NCBI GenBank assembly: GCA_947589085.1 | Contig: CANPZD010000004.1 | Coordinates: 1 to 64,000 of the forward strand | Direction of reading: 5' to 3' | Source of the DNA: an uncultured Clostridia bacterium | GTDB taxonomy: Bacteria; Bacillota; Clostridia; Christensenellales; Borkfalkiaceae | DNA length: 64,000 nucleotides | Part shown: positions 34,541 to 42,154 of the stretch, in pieces | How the letters are laid out: each line of letters begins with the position of its first letter | Numbering within the stretch: position 1 is the first letter of the stretch | Made by a program: the position numbers and the translations under genes | Notes under the pieces: generated by a model | Databases searched by the model: none | The model's input: the letters and a program-made list of their open reading frames with translations, nothing else | Told to the model about the DNA's origin: nothing

Positions 34541-35292
34541 CAGAGGACCACCTCCCCCGCTTCAAATACCGGCCCGTCCTTGCAGATGCGCGCTTTTTTT
34601 CCGTTCGTGCGGTCGCATACGCACACGAGGCACGCGCCGATCCCGCATCCCATGCGTTCCTCCAAAGAGACATAGACGGGGATCCCCATGCCCGCGGTCG
34701 CAGCTTTCAGAGCGCGCAGCATCGGGAGAGGCCCGCAGGCGAAGATCACGTCCGGACGGGCGTTTGAAAAATCATTCTTGAAGGCCTGCACCGCATTGCC
34801 GCAAAAACCGTACGAACCGTCATCCGTGGCGATCACGAGGCGCTTCGCCCGCTGCATTTCGTATTCCATGCAGATCGCGGCTTTATTCCGGAACCCCATA
34901 TAGGCATAGATCTCTTTTTGAGCCGCATATGCGCGGATCGCCGAGATGAGCGGAAAGATCCCCACGCCGCCGCCCACAACGGCGATGCGCTTCTCCGATT
35001 CTTCGGCATAAAACCCGTTCCCGAGCGGCAGAAGCACCTGAAGTTTCTCTCCCGCGCGGTACTGCGAGGCAAGTTTGCGCGTGCCTTCGCCTTTCAGACG
35101 GTAACATACGGTGATGCGTTCTCCCTCCGCCTTGCAGATCGCGATCGGCCGCTTCAACGGAAAATTCTCCACGCCGATCATGCAGAACTGCCCGGGACGC
35201 ACGGCTTGCTCCTCTTCGAGCGCAAACGTCAGCGACCAGATCTCCTCCGCAATGCAGACGTTTTCCAATACCGTCGCCGTAAATTCACGCAT
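34540..35292 (-). CDS. pyrK: Dihydroorotate dehydrogenase B, electron-transfer subunit
   Basis: FAD and 2Fe-2S subunit that passes electrons from PyrD to NAD+. The 250-residue protein has the FAD-binding LKRPIAICK, the NAD-binding GGGVGIFPL (107-115) and four cluster cysteines, C216, C221, C224 and C237 (spacing 4-2-12). It overlaps pyrF by 8 nt and has a strong GGGGGAGA ribosome site inside the end of pyrF. Confidence 0.95.
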   Translation of the reverse strand: MREFTATVLENVCIAEEIWSLTFALEEEQAVRPGQFCMIGVENFPLKRPIAICKAEGERITVCYRLKGEGTRKLASQYRAGEKLQVLLPLGNGFYAEESEKRIAVVGGGVGIFPLISAIRAYAAQKEIYAYMGFRNKAAICMEYEMQRAKRLVIATDDGSYGFCGNAVQAFKNDFSNARPDVIFACGPLPMLRALKAATAGMGIPVYVSLEERMGCGIGACLVCVCDRTNGKKARICKDGPVFEAGEVVL

Positions 35293-36190
35293 GGATCTCC
35301 CCCAAAACCGACAAGAGGTCGGCCTTCATTTCAAGCACGGCTTCGCGCGCAGCGGTATCATAGCTGCCCCCGCGCTTCCGGTACGCAAGCAGGATCCCGC
35401 GGGAATTGTTCACGATGCCGCCCAGTCCGTTCCGATCGAAACAGCCGCGGAGCATCTCCGCGTTGCCGCCCTGTGCGCCGTAGCCGGGAATGAGAAAAAA
35501 TACGCCTTGCAGCCGTTTGCGCAGCGCCGCGGCCTGTTCGGGATACGTGGCGCCCACGACCGCGCCCACGCGCGAATAGCCGTATTTGCCCTTTCTGCCC
35601 CGAAAAGAGGCCACCATGTCCGCCATGACTTCGTACACGGTGCGTCCGTCCTCTAATTTCAGATCCTGCAATTCGCCCGAGGAAGGGTTGCTCGTTTTGA
35701 CGAGCGCGAACACGCCCTTATCGCGCGTGCGGCACTGTTCGACGAACGGTTTTGCGCAATCGGAACCGAGATACCAATTCACGGTGAGAAAATCGCAGGG
35801 CAGCGCCTTCTTCTCTTTTCCCGCGATCTGCGTTTTGCCGAGATACGCGTTCGCATAGCAGCTCGCCGTGGGGCCGATATCGTTGCGCTTTGCATCCGCA
35901 ATGACGATCAGACCCTTTCCCTTTGCATAGCGGCAGGTTTCGCCGAATGCCTTTATGCCGTGGTATCCGAGCTGTTCGTAGTAGGCGATCTGCACTTTCA
36001 CGGCGGGAACGACGTCGCATACGCGGTCGATGATGTTCTTGTTGAACGTCAGCACGGCCTGCGCGGCGGTGCGGAGATCCTTGACGCCCGCAAGAAGTTC
36101 CTCGGGCAGATAGTCGGGCGACGTATCCAGCCCGACGCAGGTGGGATTCTGTGTTTCGATGATTTTTTCGATCAATTTATCGACGATCAT
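35285..36190 (-). CDS. pyrF: Orotidine-5'-phosphate decarboxylase, long form
   Basis: Final step to UMP. The 301-residue protein is the longer type 2 OMP decarboxylase, beginning with CVGLDTSPDYLP and carrying the catalytic motif DAKRNDIG (Asp99, Lys101, Asp104). It has an AAGGAG ribosome site 26 bp after pyrC and overlaps pyrK downstream. Confidence 0.95.
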   Translation of the reverse strand: MIVDKLIEKIIETQNPTCVGLDTSPDYLPEELLAGVKDLRTAAQAVLTFNKNIIDRVCDVVPAVKVQIAYYEQLGYHGIKAFGETCRYAKGKGLIVIADAKRNDIGPTASCYANAYLGKTQIAGKEKKALPCDFLTVNWYLGSDCAKPFVEQCRTRDKGVFALVKTSNPSSGELQDLKLEDGRTVYEVMADMVASFRGRKGKYGYSRVGAVVGATYPEQAAALRKRLQGVFFLIPGYGAQGGNAEMLRGCFDRNGLGGIVNNSRGILLAYRKRGGSYDTAAREAVLEMKADLLSVLGEIHA

Positions 36191-36216
36191 GATTTCTTCT
36201 CCTTATCTGTGCGGCG

Positions 36217-37488
36217 TCAGCGGGCGAAGGGATATTTCACTTCGCCGTCCGCAACGGTATATTTCACGCGGCCGAACACTTCTCTTCCCGCAAAGGGCGT
36301 GTTCTTTCCCTTGCTCTCGAACGAAGCGGGATCGATCGTCCATGCCTCGTTGAGATCTGCGATCGTGAGATCCGCGGGCGCGCCCGCTTCGATGACGCCC
36401 CCCTCGAGTCCCAGGATCTTTGCGGCGGCCGTGCTCATCTTTTTTGCCAGGGCCTCCGGCGTGAGAATGCCGCTACGGACAAGCGCGGTATAGGAGAGCG
36501 CAAACGACGTCTCCAACCCGCTGATCCCGAAAGCGGCATAGTTATATTCTACATTTTTGTCGTCCGCATGGTGCGGGGCATGATCGGTGACGATACAGTC
36601 GATCGTCCCGTCCCGCAGGCCCTCGATCACCGCGAGCCTGTCCCGCTCCTCGCGCAGAGGCGGATTGACCTTGGTGTTCGTGTCGAAGTCCGCGATCGCC
36701 GCGTCCGTGAGGATGAAATAGTGCGGACAGGTCTCCGCCGTCACCTGCACGCCGCGCGCCTTTGCCTCGCGGATCAGCTGAACGCCGCTGTATGTGGACA
36801 CATGGCAGATGTGCACGGGCAGGCCGAGGCTCTCCGCAAGACAGATCTCGCGGGCGATGAGAATATCCTCCGCCGCGCGCAGACTCCCTTTGAGTCCCGT
36901 GAGCGTCGCGTAATATCCCTCGTGCACGACGCCGCCGTCGACGAGCGACGCGTCCTCGCAATGGCAGAGACATTTCAGGCCGAAATCCGCCGCATAGCGG
37001 ATGGCATTGGCCATCAGTCCCGTATTTTCAACGCTCTTTCCGTCCTCCGAAAGGGCGACGGCGCCCGCGGCCTTCATCGCGCCGATCGCGGCGAGATTCT
37101 TTCCCTCCTGCCCCTCGGTGATCGCGCCGATGGGATGGATCTTGCACAGGCCGACCTGCGCGGCCCGCGCCCTGATGTATGTGACGGTCACTTTGTTGTC
37201 GGTCACGGGTTTTGTGTTGGGCATGCAGCATATCTGCGTAAATCCGCCCTTGACGGCCGCCCGCGAACCGCTTTCGATATCTTCCTTGTATTCGAAGCCG
37301 GGATCCCTGAGATGCACGTGCATATCGATCAGCCCGGGGAATACCGTAAGACCCGTGCAGTCGAGCGTCTCTTCTCCCGCGCGGGGAGAAAGATTTTTGC
37401 CGAATCCGAGGATCTTTCCGTTTTCGATCCGGATATCCGTCTTTTTGACGCCGTTTGCAAGTACGACTTCCGCGCCGTGAATGATCAT
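36217..37488 (-). CDS. pyrC: Dihydroorotase, class I
   Basis: Zinc amidohydrolase that closes carbamoyl-aspartate to dihydroorotate. The 423-residue protein has the metal-binding HVH pair (His57, His59) in DMHVHLRDPGFEYKEDI, HICHVSTYSGV, and the catalytic Asp in CIVTDHAPHH. The ATG overlaps the pyrB stop by 4 nt with a perfect AAGGAGGT ribosome site within the end of pyrB. Class I enzymes often associate with aspartate transcarbamoylase, which is encoded immediately upstream. Confidence 0.96.
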   Translation of the reverse strand: MIIHGAEVVLANGVKKTDIRIENGKILGFGKNLSPRAGEETLDCTGLTVFPGLIDMHVHLRDPGFEYKEDIESGSRAAVKGGFTQICCMPNTKPVTDNKVTVTYIRARAAQVGLCKIHPIGAITEGQEGKNLAAIGAMKAAGAVALSEDGKSVENTGLMANAIRYAADFGLKCLCHCEDASLVDGGVVHEGYYATLTGLKGSLRAAEDILIAREICLAESLGLPVHICHVSTYSGVQLIREAKARGVQVTAETCPHYFILTDAAIADFDTNTKVNPPLREERDRLAVIEGLRDGTIDCIVTDHAPHHADDKNVEYNYAAFGISGLETSFALSYTALVRSGILTPEALAKKMSTAAAKILGLEGGVIEAGAPADLTIADLNEAWTIDPASFESKGKNTPFAGREVFGRVKYTVADGEVKYPFAR

Positions 37489-38405
37489 ACGACCTCCTTA
37501 TTCAACAGAGTCAGCACCGCCATGCGTACCGCGACCCCCGAGAGCACTTGTTCTTCGATCCTGCTTGTATCTCCGTCGATGAGCGCGGAGGTGAGTTCCA
37601 CGCCCCGGTTCACGGGGCCGGGGTGCATGATCAGCGCGCCGGGTTTGGCGAACTTGAGAACGTCCGCGTTCACCCCGTAATATTTCGCATATTCGCCGAG
37701 CGAAGGAAAATTCCCCGCATGCTGGCGTTCCAGCTGAATGCGCAGTCCCATCACGACGTCCGCATCCGCCAGCGCTTCCTCCCGCGAACGGCAAATTTCC
37801 GCCCCCATGTCGTCGATCCCGGCAGGCATGAGCGTGCGCGGCGCATACATCGAAACGCGGGCGCCGAGCTTTTTCAGCCCATAGAGATTGCTCTTGGCCA
37901 CGCGGGAATGACGGATATCCCCGAGGATCGCGACTTTGAGTCCCCCCAAGGAGCCGAAATGTTCTTTCATGGTCAGAAAGTCCAAGAGCGCCTGTGTGGG
38001 ATGCTCGTTCATGCCGTCGCCCGCATTGATCACATGCGCCTTCACCGTTTTGGCGAGCAGCCGCGGCGCGCCCCCCGCCGGATGACGAATGACAATGAAG
38101 TCGTTCTTCATCGCGTCGAGCGTCTTACCCGTATCGACGAGCGTCTCTCCTTTCCGGACCGAAGAGGTCGCCACCGAAATATTCACGACGTGCGCGCCGA
38201 GAAATTTTGCCGCAAGCTCGAACGAGGTGCGCGTGCGCGTCGAATTTTCGTAAAAAAGGATCACGACCGATTTCCCGGCCAGTTCGCTGCGGTTCTTTTC
38301 CCCCCGTTTCAGCGCTTTTTTGAATTCGAGACCGAGAGACAAAATTTCTTCGATCTCCTCCGCGGAGAGCGGACAGAGACCGAGCAGATCCTTCGAAGCT
38401 ATCAT
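37485..38405 (-). CDS. pyrB: Aspartate carbamoyltransferase, catalytic chain
   Basis: Transfers carbamoyl from carbamoyl phosphate to aspartate. The 306-residue protein carries the carbamoyl-phosphate loop STRTRTSF (55-62), the HPAGGAPRLLA segment, NAGDGMNEHPTQALLD and HPGPVNRGVE. No regulatory chain (pyrI) is present, in line with Firmicutes that regulate through PyrR. Its ATG overlaps the pyrR stop by 4 nt. Confidence 0.97.
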   Translation of the reverse strand: MIASKDLLGLCPLSAEEIEEILSLGLEFKKALKRGEKNRSELAGKSVVILFYENSTRTRTSFELAAKFLGAHVVNISVATSSVRKGETLVDTGKTLDAMKNDFIVIRHPAGGAPRLLAKTVKAHVINAGDGMNEHPTQALLDFLTMKEHFGSLGGLKVAILGDIRHSRVAKSNLYGLKKLGARVSMYAPRTLMPAGIDDMGAEICRSREEALADADVVMGLRIQLERQHAGNFPSLGEYAKYYGVNADVLKFAKPGALIMHPGPVNRGVELTSALIDGDTSRIEEQVLSGVAVRMAVLTLLNKEVV

Positions 38406-38893
38406 GCCTTCCCTCCCGTGATCGCGATCGCGTCCGCCGCGGCGCCCAGTTCTTTCAGCCGCACTTCCACGCGTTCATGCCGCGACGTGGGCACGTTCTT
38501 GCCGACGAAATCTGCCCTTACGGGAAGTTTGCGCCCGCCGCGATCGATGAGCACGAGCAGCTGAATGCGCGCAGGCCGCCCCAGACGGAAGAGCGTTTCC
38601 ACGCCCTCGATCGCCGTTTTGCCCGTATAGAGCACGGTATCGCAGAGCACAACGCATTTTCCGTCCGTCAAAACGCCGCAGGTCTCGGCCTCTTCCAGCC
38701 CCGCGCACGGAACGAGCGTATCCTGCGAGCGGGCGAAATAATCCGCAATGCGCCGCGCGACGGCGCCGCCGCCCGCTTTCATTCCGAGCAGGACGACGTT
38801 TTCCAACCCCTCGCAGCGCTCTTCGATCTCATGCGAAAGCCGCACGATACAGCGGTGCAGCGCGACCTCATCCATGATGATGTGTTCGGACAT
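38402..38893 (-). CDS. pyrR: PyrR, pyr operon attenuator protein (diverged)
   Basis: Phosphoribosyltransferase-fold regulator that binds pyr mRNA when UMP is high. The 163 residues are shorter than the roughly 180 usual. The PRPP loop reads VVLCDTVLYTGKT (81-93), where the family normally has two consecutive Asp (DDVLYTGRT); the second is Thr here. The stretch following about residue 60 also departs from the usual DITLYRDD. PyrR fits because it heads the pyr operon and its leader has an attenuator. An AAAAGGAG ribosome site precedes the ATG. Uracil phosphoribosyltransferase activity may be lost. Confidence 0.9.
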   Translation of the reverse strand: MSEHIIMDEVALHRCIVRLSHEIEERCEGLENVVLLGMKAGGGAVARRIADYFARSQDTLVPCAGLEEAETCGVLTDGKCVVLCDTVLYTGKTAIEGVETLFRLGRPARIQLLVLIDRGGRKLPVRADFVGKNVPTSRHERVEVRLKELGAAADAIAITGGKA

Positions 38894-38914
38894 TGTTTCT
38901 CCTTTTGGAATTTT

Positions 38915-38950
38915 AAGAAAAAAGTCTCACGGCAGAGTGTGCCGCAAGAC
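38915..38950 (-). terminator. pyr operon attenuator terminator
   Basis: On the minus strand GTCTTGCGGCA pairs with TGCCGTGAGAC (11 bp, two G-T wobbles, loop CACTC) followed by six T. It lies inside the pyrR leader, about 20 nt before the start codon, so it must be bypassed for pyr expression. Confidence 0.8.
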
Positions 38951-39014
38951 CATACCGGACTTGTCCCGAACGTCTTAAGAATTTTGCGTCGTCTTGTCGG
39001 CCTCGCCGTGCCGC
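38945..39014 (-). promoter_or_regulatory. Putative PyrR-binding hairpin and antiterminator
   Basis: A hairpin at 38945-38963 (CAAGTCC, loop GGTAT, GGTCTTG) uses the 5' arm of the terminator and contains AGTCCGGTATGGTC. This partly matches the PyrR site ARUCCNGNGAGGYU as I remember it. Further upstream CACGGC (39005-39010) can pair with GCCGTG of the terminator's 3' arm and would act as antiterminator. Confidence 0.6.
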
Positions 39015-39040
39015 ACTTAAAAACTCTGCTTTCTTTTAGT

Positions 39041-39069
39041 ATTATATCATACGGCCGTATAAAAGGCAA
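39041..39069 (-). promoter_or_regulatory. sigma-A promoter of the pyr operon
   Basis: -35 TTGCCT (39064-39069), 17-bp spacer, -10 TATAAT (39041-39046). The start near 39034 gives a leader of about 140 nt. It lies directly after the stop of the phosphoesterase gene. Confidence 0.8.
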
Positions 39070-39074
39070 GCCTT

Positions 39075-39767
39075 TCACGCGATTTCCACGAGAGAAAATT
39101 TCGTTTTGTCGCAGGACGTGAGAAAGTATTCGATCCCGTCTTTTTCGCAGCGCAAAGGAAAATATCCGCTGCCGTGCAAGTGCCCGAAGATGACCTTTTG
39201 CACCTTGTTCGCCTCAAACAGCTCCGTAAAGAGCGTATCTTCCTTCTTGATGTTGAAAGGCGGATAATGAATGAGAACGAGAAGCGTATCCCCGTCTCTT
39301 CGCACCTTTTCCACCTCTTTGAACGCAAGTTTGAACCGTTCCGCCTCGCGCAGGTACAGCTTTACGTCGCGGTCGGTGAAATCCGCGCTGCCCGGGCAGG
39401 TCCACCCGCGGGATCCGGCGATCACGTAATCGCCCAGCCTGAGACAGTCGTTCTGCAAAAAGTAGCAGTGCGGCGGCGCGTTTTCGCGGATCCGCGTGAT
39501 GCCGCTCCACCAGAAATCGTGATTGCCGCGGACGAATACTTTTTCGCCGGGAAGTTCTTCGAGCGAGCGGACGTCGTACATTCCCTCCTCGAACTTCATG
39601 CCCCACGAAATGTCGCCGCCGATGAGCACGATGTCCCCTTCCCGCACTCTTTCCGACCAATCGCGTTTGATTTTTTCGAAATGCCCTTCCCAGCCCGATC
39701 CGAACACGTCCATCGGCTTATCCGAAAGACCGGAAAGATGCAAATCGCTGATCGCAAACACTTTCAT
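39075..39767 (-). CDS. Calcineurin-like metallophosphoesterase
   Basis: Cytosolic hydrolase of 230 residues with the full two-metal phosphoesterase motif set: SDLHL (Asp8, His10), GGDISWG, GNHDFWW, HYPPFN and GHLHGSG. The real substrate is unknown. The ATG at 39767 has no ribosome site and lies nine bases after a TATACT -10 box, so the mRNA is probably leaderless. It stands alone between the mgtE terminator and the pyr promoter. Confidence 0.9.
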   Translation of the reverse strand: MKVFAISDLHLSGLSDKPMDVFGSGWEGHFEKIKRDWSERVREGDIVLIGGDISWGMKFEEGMYDVRSLEELPGEKVFVRGNHDFWWSGITRIRENAPPHCYFLQNDCLRLGDYVIAGSRGWTCPGSADFTDRDVKLYLREAERFKLAFKEVEKVRRDGDTLLVLIHYPPFNIKKEDTLFTELFEANKVQKVIFGHLHGSGYFPLRCEKDGIEYFLTSCDKTKFSLVEIA

Positions 39768-39776
39768 AACAAACCG

Positions 39777-39805
39777 AGTATATCATACCGTGCAAAAAAA
39801 ATCAA
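39777..39805 (-). promoter_or_regulatory. Promoter of the phosphoesterase gene, leaderless layout
   Basis: -35 TTGATT (39800-39805), 17-bp spacer, -10 TATACT (39777-39782). The -10 is followed by nine bases (CGGTTTGTT) and then the ATG, predicting a 2-3 nt leader. Confidence 0.7.
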
Positions 39806-39858
39806 GCCGGCGCCCGACCGAATTTCGCCCGCCCCGCGGGCGGACTTCCGCATGCCGC

Positions 39859-39886
39859 AAAAAAAACGGAGCGCACGCTCCGTTTT
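39859..39886 (-). terminator. Terminator of mgtE
   Basis: On the minus strand AACGGAGC / GCTCCGTT with loop GTGC is followed by eight T, directly after the mgtE stop. Confidence 0.88.
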
Positions 39887-39890
39887 CCGG

Positions 39891-41549
39891 TCATCCGAAG
39901 ATCACAAACGCCAGACCGCAATAGATCAGAAGGGAAACGGCGTCTACGATCGTTGTGATAAACGGGCTTGCCACGGCCGCAGGATCGAGTTTGCACTTCT
40001 TCACGAGAAGCGGCAGCATGCAGCCGACAAATTTGGCCATGACGACCGTGCAGAACAGGGCAAGCGAAGTGACGAGACACGTTACGATATCGTAGTCGAA
40101 GCGGAACAGCAACACGTCGATGAGCATGAGCTTCGCAAAACAAGCGACGCCGAGCGTGACGGCAAGCAGCAGAGACGCGCGGAATTCCTTCCATAACACT
40201 TTTCCCGCGTCCCGCGTGGTGAGTTCGCCGAGCGCAAGCGCGCGGATCACGGTAACGGAGGCCTGCGAACCGGAATTTCCTCCCGTATCCATGAGCATGG
40301 GTACGCACGCGAGCATCGCCGTGGAAAGCAGTCCCTCGAATTTATTCAGAATCAGTCCCGTGAACGTCGCGCTTACGAGCAAGATGAGCAGCCACGGCAC
40401 GCGTTTTTTCCAGATCGAGAACACGCTCGTCTTTAAGTACGGCTTGTTGTCGTGCACGATACCGACCATTCGCTCGAGGTCCTCGGTGTTTTCCTCCTCG
40501 ATGACGTCGATCGCGTCGTCGACGGTGACGATCCCGACGAGCCTTCTCTCGTCGTCTACCACGGGGATCGCGAGAAACCCGTAATCGGAAATTTTCCGCG
40601 CCACGACTTCCTTATCGTCGCGCGTGTTCACATAGATGACGTTGTCCTCCATGATCTCGGAGATCAGCTGTCCCTTTCGGGCGAGCATGAGGTCCTTCGC
40701 GGTGACGAGGCCGATGAGTTTGTTTTCGGAATCCGTCACATAGCAGGTGTAGATGGTCTCCTTGTCGATCGCCGTCTCGCGGATGCGGTCGAATGCGGCC
40801 TCTACGGTCATCGTGGGCAGGAATCGGACAAATTCGATCGTCATGATGCTGCCCGCGCTGTCCTTGGGATATTTCAGGATCTCGTTGATGTAAGCGCGCG
40901 TTTCGTTGTCGCTCTGCGCCAGCAGCCGCTTGACCACGTTGGCGGGCATTTCCTCGACAAGATCCACCGTATCGTCGAGGAAAAGTTCGTCCATGACGTC
41001 TTTGATTTCTTTATCGTTGAGCTTTTTGAGCAGCTTTTGCTGCGTGTCGGAATCGATCTCAACGAACATCTGCGCCGCAAGATCCTTGGGCAATATGCGG
41101 AAAAGAATGGGCAGATCCTCTTCCTTCGCGCTCTCGAATACGGCCGCGAGATCGATCTCGTTCATCTCCGCAAGCAGCGGTTTGAGCACGGCGAATTTTC
41201 GCTCCGCCAGAAGCGCGAGGATCTCCTCTTCTTCCGCGATGCGCCGCGCGACATTCTCGGGCAGATCCTCGATGATATCCACCGTATCGTCGACGGAGAC
41301 GTCCTCCATGACTTCCTGAAGTTCGTCGTCGTGCAGGCCCGCAATGATCTTCTGCTGCAGAGGCGCGTCGAGCAGAACGAGCACGTCCGCAAGCAGATCG
41401 CTCTCCAAAGCGCGGGAAAACGGAATCAGATCCTTCTCCGGCAGCTCGGAAAAAATATGCGCCACCACTTCGGGAGTTTCTTTCTTCACCGAATCGGCAG
41501 CGCTTTCATAATCTTTTAAATCCAGAAATTCTTTCAGTTCTTCTTTCAT
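39891..41549 (-). CDS. mgtE: Magnesium transporter MgtE with duplicated N domain
   Basis: A Mg2+ channel of 552 residues, about 100 longer than usual. It has cytoplasmic N domains, a CBS pair (~250-375) and about five membrane helices (from ~385) with the conserved LMDTGGNSGSQAS. The extra length is a second MgtE_N-like unit: LHDDELQEVMEDVSVDDTVD in the first copy corresponds to LNDKEIKDVMDELFLDDTVD in the second. Mg2+ binding to the N and CBS domains closes the pore in known members. The ATG at 41549 has GAGGTGG; an adjoining GTG one codon earlier is less likely. A structured leader precedes it. Confidence 0.95.
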   Translation of the reverse strand: MKEELKEFLDLKDYESAADSVKKETPEVVAHIFSELPEKDLIPFSRALESDLLADVLVLLDAPLQQKIIAGLHDDELQEVMEDVSVDDTVDIIEDLPENVARRIAEEEEILALLAERKFAVLKPLLAEMNEIDLAAVFESAKEEDLPILFRILPKDLAAQMFVEIDSDTQQKLLKKLNDKEIKDVMDELFLDDTVDLVEEMPANVVKRLLAQSDNETRAYINEILKYPKDSAGSIMTIEFVRFLPTMTVEAAFDRIRETAIDKETIYTCYVTDSENKLIGLVTAKDLMLARKGQLISEIMEDNVIYVNTRDDKEVVARKISDYGFLAIPVVDDERRLVGIVTVDDAIDVIEEENTEDLERMVGIVHDNKPYLKTSVFSIWKKRVPWLLILLVSATFTGLILNKFEGLLSTAMLACVPMLMDTGGNSGSQASVTVIRALALGELTTRDAGKVLWKEFRASLLLAVTLGVACFAKLMLIDVLLFRFDYDIVTCLVTSLALFCTVVMAKFVGCMLPLLVKKCKLDPAAVASPFITTIVDAVSLLIYCGLAFVIFG

Positions 41550-41697
41550 CACTCCACCTCACAAGGTATTCGAACACCGGCGGCGCAGCCGAAAGAAGCC
41601 GTTTGATCTTACGCGGGAAAGCAGACCGCGCAAAACGGCTTGTTGTTTCGGTCTACGCATGGACTTGGCCCTTCCACAGTCTGTCTCCTTTTGTTTT
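41550..41697 (-). promoter_or_regulatory. Structured mgtE leader, riboswitch candidate
   Basis: The ~148-nt leader contains two pairs of complementary segments in interleaved order. AGACCG (41649-41654) pairs with CGGTCT (41623-41628), and AAGCCGTTT (41633-41641) pairs with AAACGGCTT (41596-41604). They can form a pseudoknot or two exclusive states. GGAAG/CTTTCC could add an outer helix. No M-box core (AGGTGAGGCTCC type) is present. Control by Mg2+ is inferred from the downstream gene only. Confidence 0.5.
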
Positions 41698-41703
41698 TAT
41701 ATT

Positions 41704-41732
41704 ATTATAGCGCGGGAAAATAAAATTGTCAA
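41704..41732 (-). promoter_or_regulatory. Consensus sigma-A promoter of mgtE
   Basis: Perfect -35 TTGACA (41727-41732), 17-bp spacer, perfect -10 TATAAT (41704-41709). The start near 41697 leaves a long leader before the mgtE ATG. Confidence 0.88.
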
Positions 41733-41749
41733 CTGCGACGCAAAAAAGA

Positions 41750-42154
41750 CTACGCCGAAACCGACGGAAAATATTCGACCACCGCGGCAGTATGCAATTC
41801 CCGGCGGATTGCCTTCACGCAGATAAGGCAGAACGACGGATCCTCCGCCGAACTGTAATATTTCAGCAGATTCGGGCAATCTTTCAGCATGGCCGCCTTT
41901 TTTTCAAGCGATCCGCAAATGCTCGCAACGCCGTCGATGCGGATCCAATCGCGCGTACCGCTCTTGAGCGCCACGATCTGCACGTTCCCGTTTCCGACGA
42001 TCTGACGATACACCGCCTTGTGCGCATCCGTGCTGAGATACAGATCGCCGTCGATCTCGGCGACCGCGCCGAACGGCCGCCCCGCCGGTCTGTCGCCGTC
42101 TACGGTCAACAGCATGAACGCGCCGCACGCTTTCAGAAATTCAATCGTTTCCAT
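41750..42154 (-). CDS. Pyridoxamine 5'-phosphate oxidase-like flavin protein
   Basis: A 134-residue split-barrel protein of the pyridoxamine-phosphate-oxidase-like superfamily, usually binding FMN or F420. The fold is suggested by AFMLLTVDGDRPAGRPFGAV, DLYLSTDAHKAVYRQI and NVQIVALKSGTRDWIRIDG. The substrate is unknown. The ATG at 42154 has a good GGGAGGAAC ribosome site and overlaps the upstream MmcQ-like gene by 14 nt, so the two are probably co-expressed. A longer frame with ten more residues lacks a ribosome site. Confidence 0.8.
   Translation of the reverse strand: METIEFLKACGAFMLLTVDGDRPAGRPFGAVAEIDGDLYLSTDAHKAVYRQIVGNGNVQIVALKSGTRDWIRIDGVASICGSLEKKAAMLKDCPNLLKYYSSAEDPSFCLICVKAIRRELHTAAVVEYFPSVSA

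Noticed and set aside
41550-41697. M-box Mg2+ riboswitch before mgtE
   Set aside because: The expected conserved core words (AGGTGAGGCTCC and the later UAAGGUG type segment) are not found; only unclassified helices are seen.
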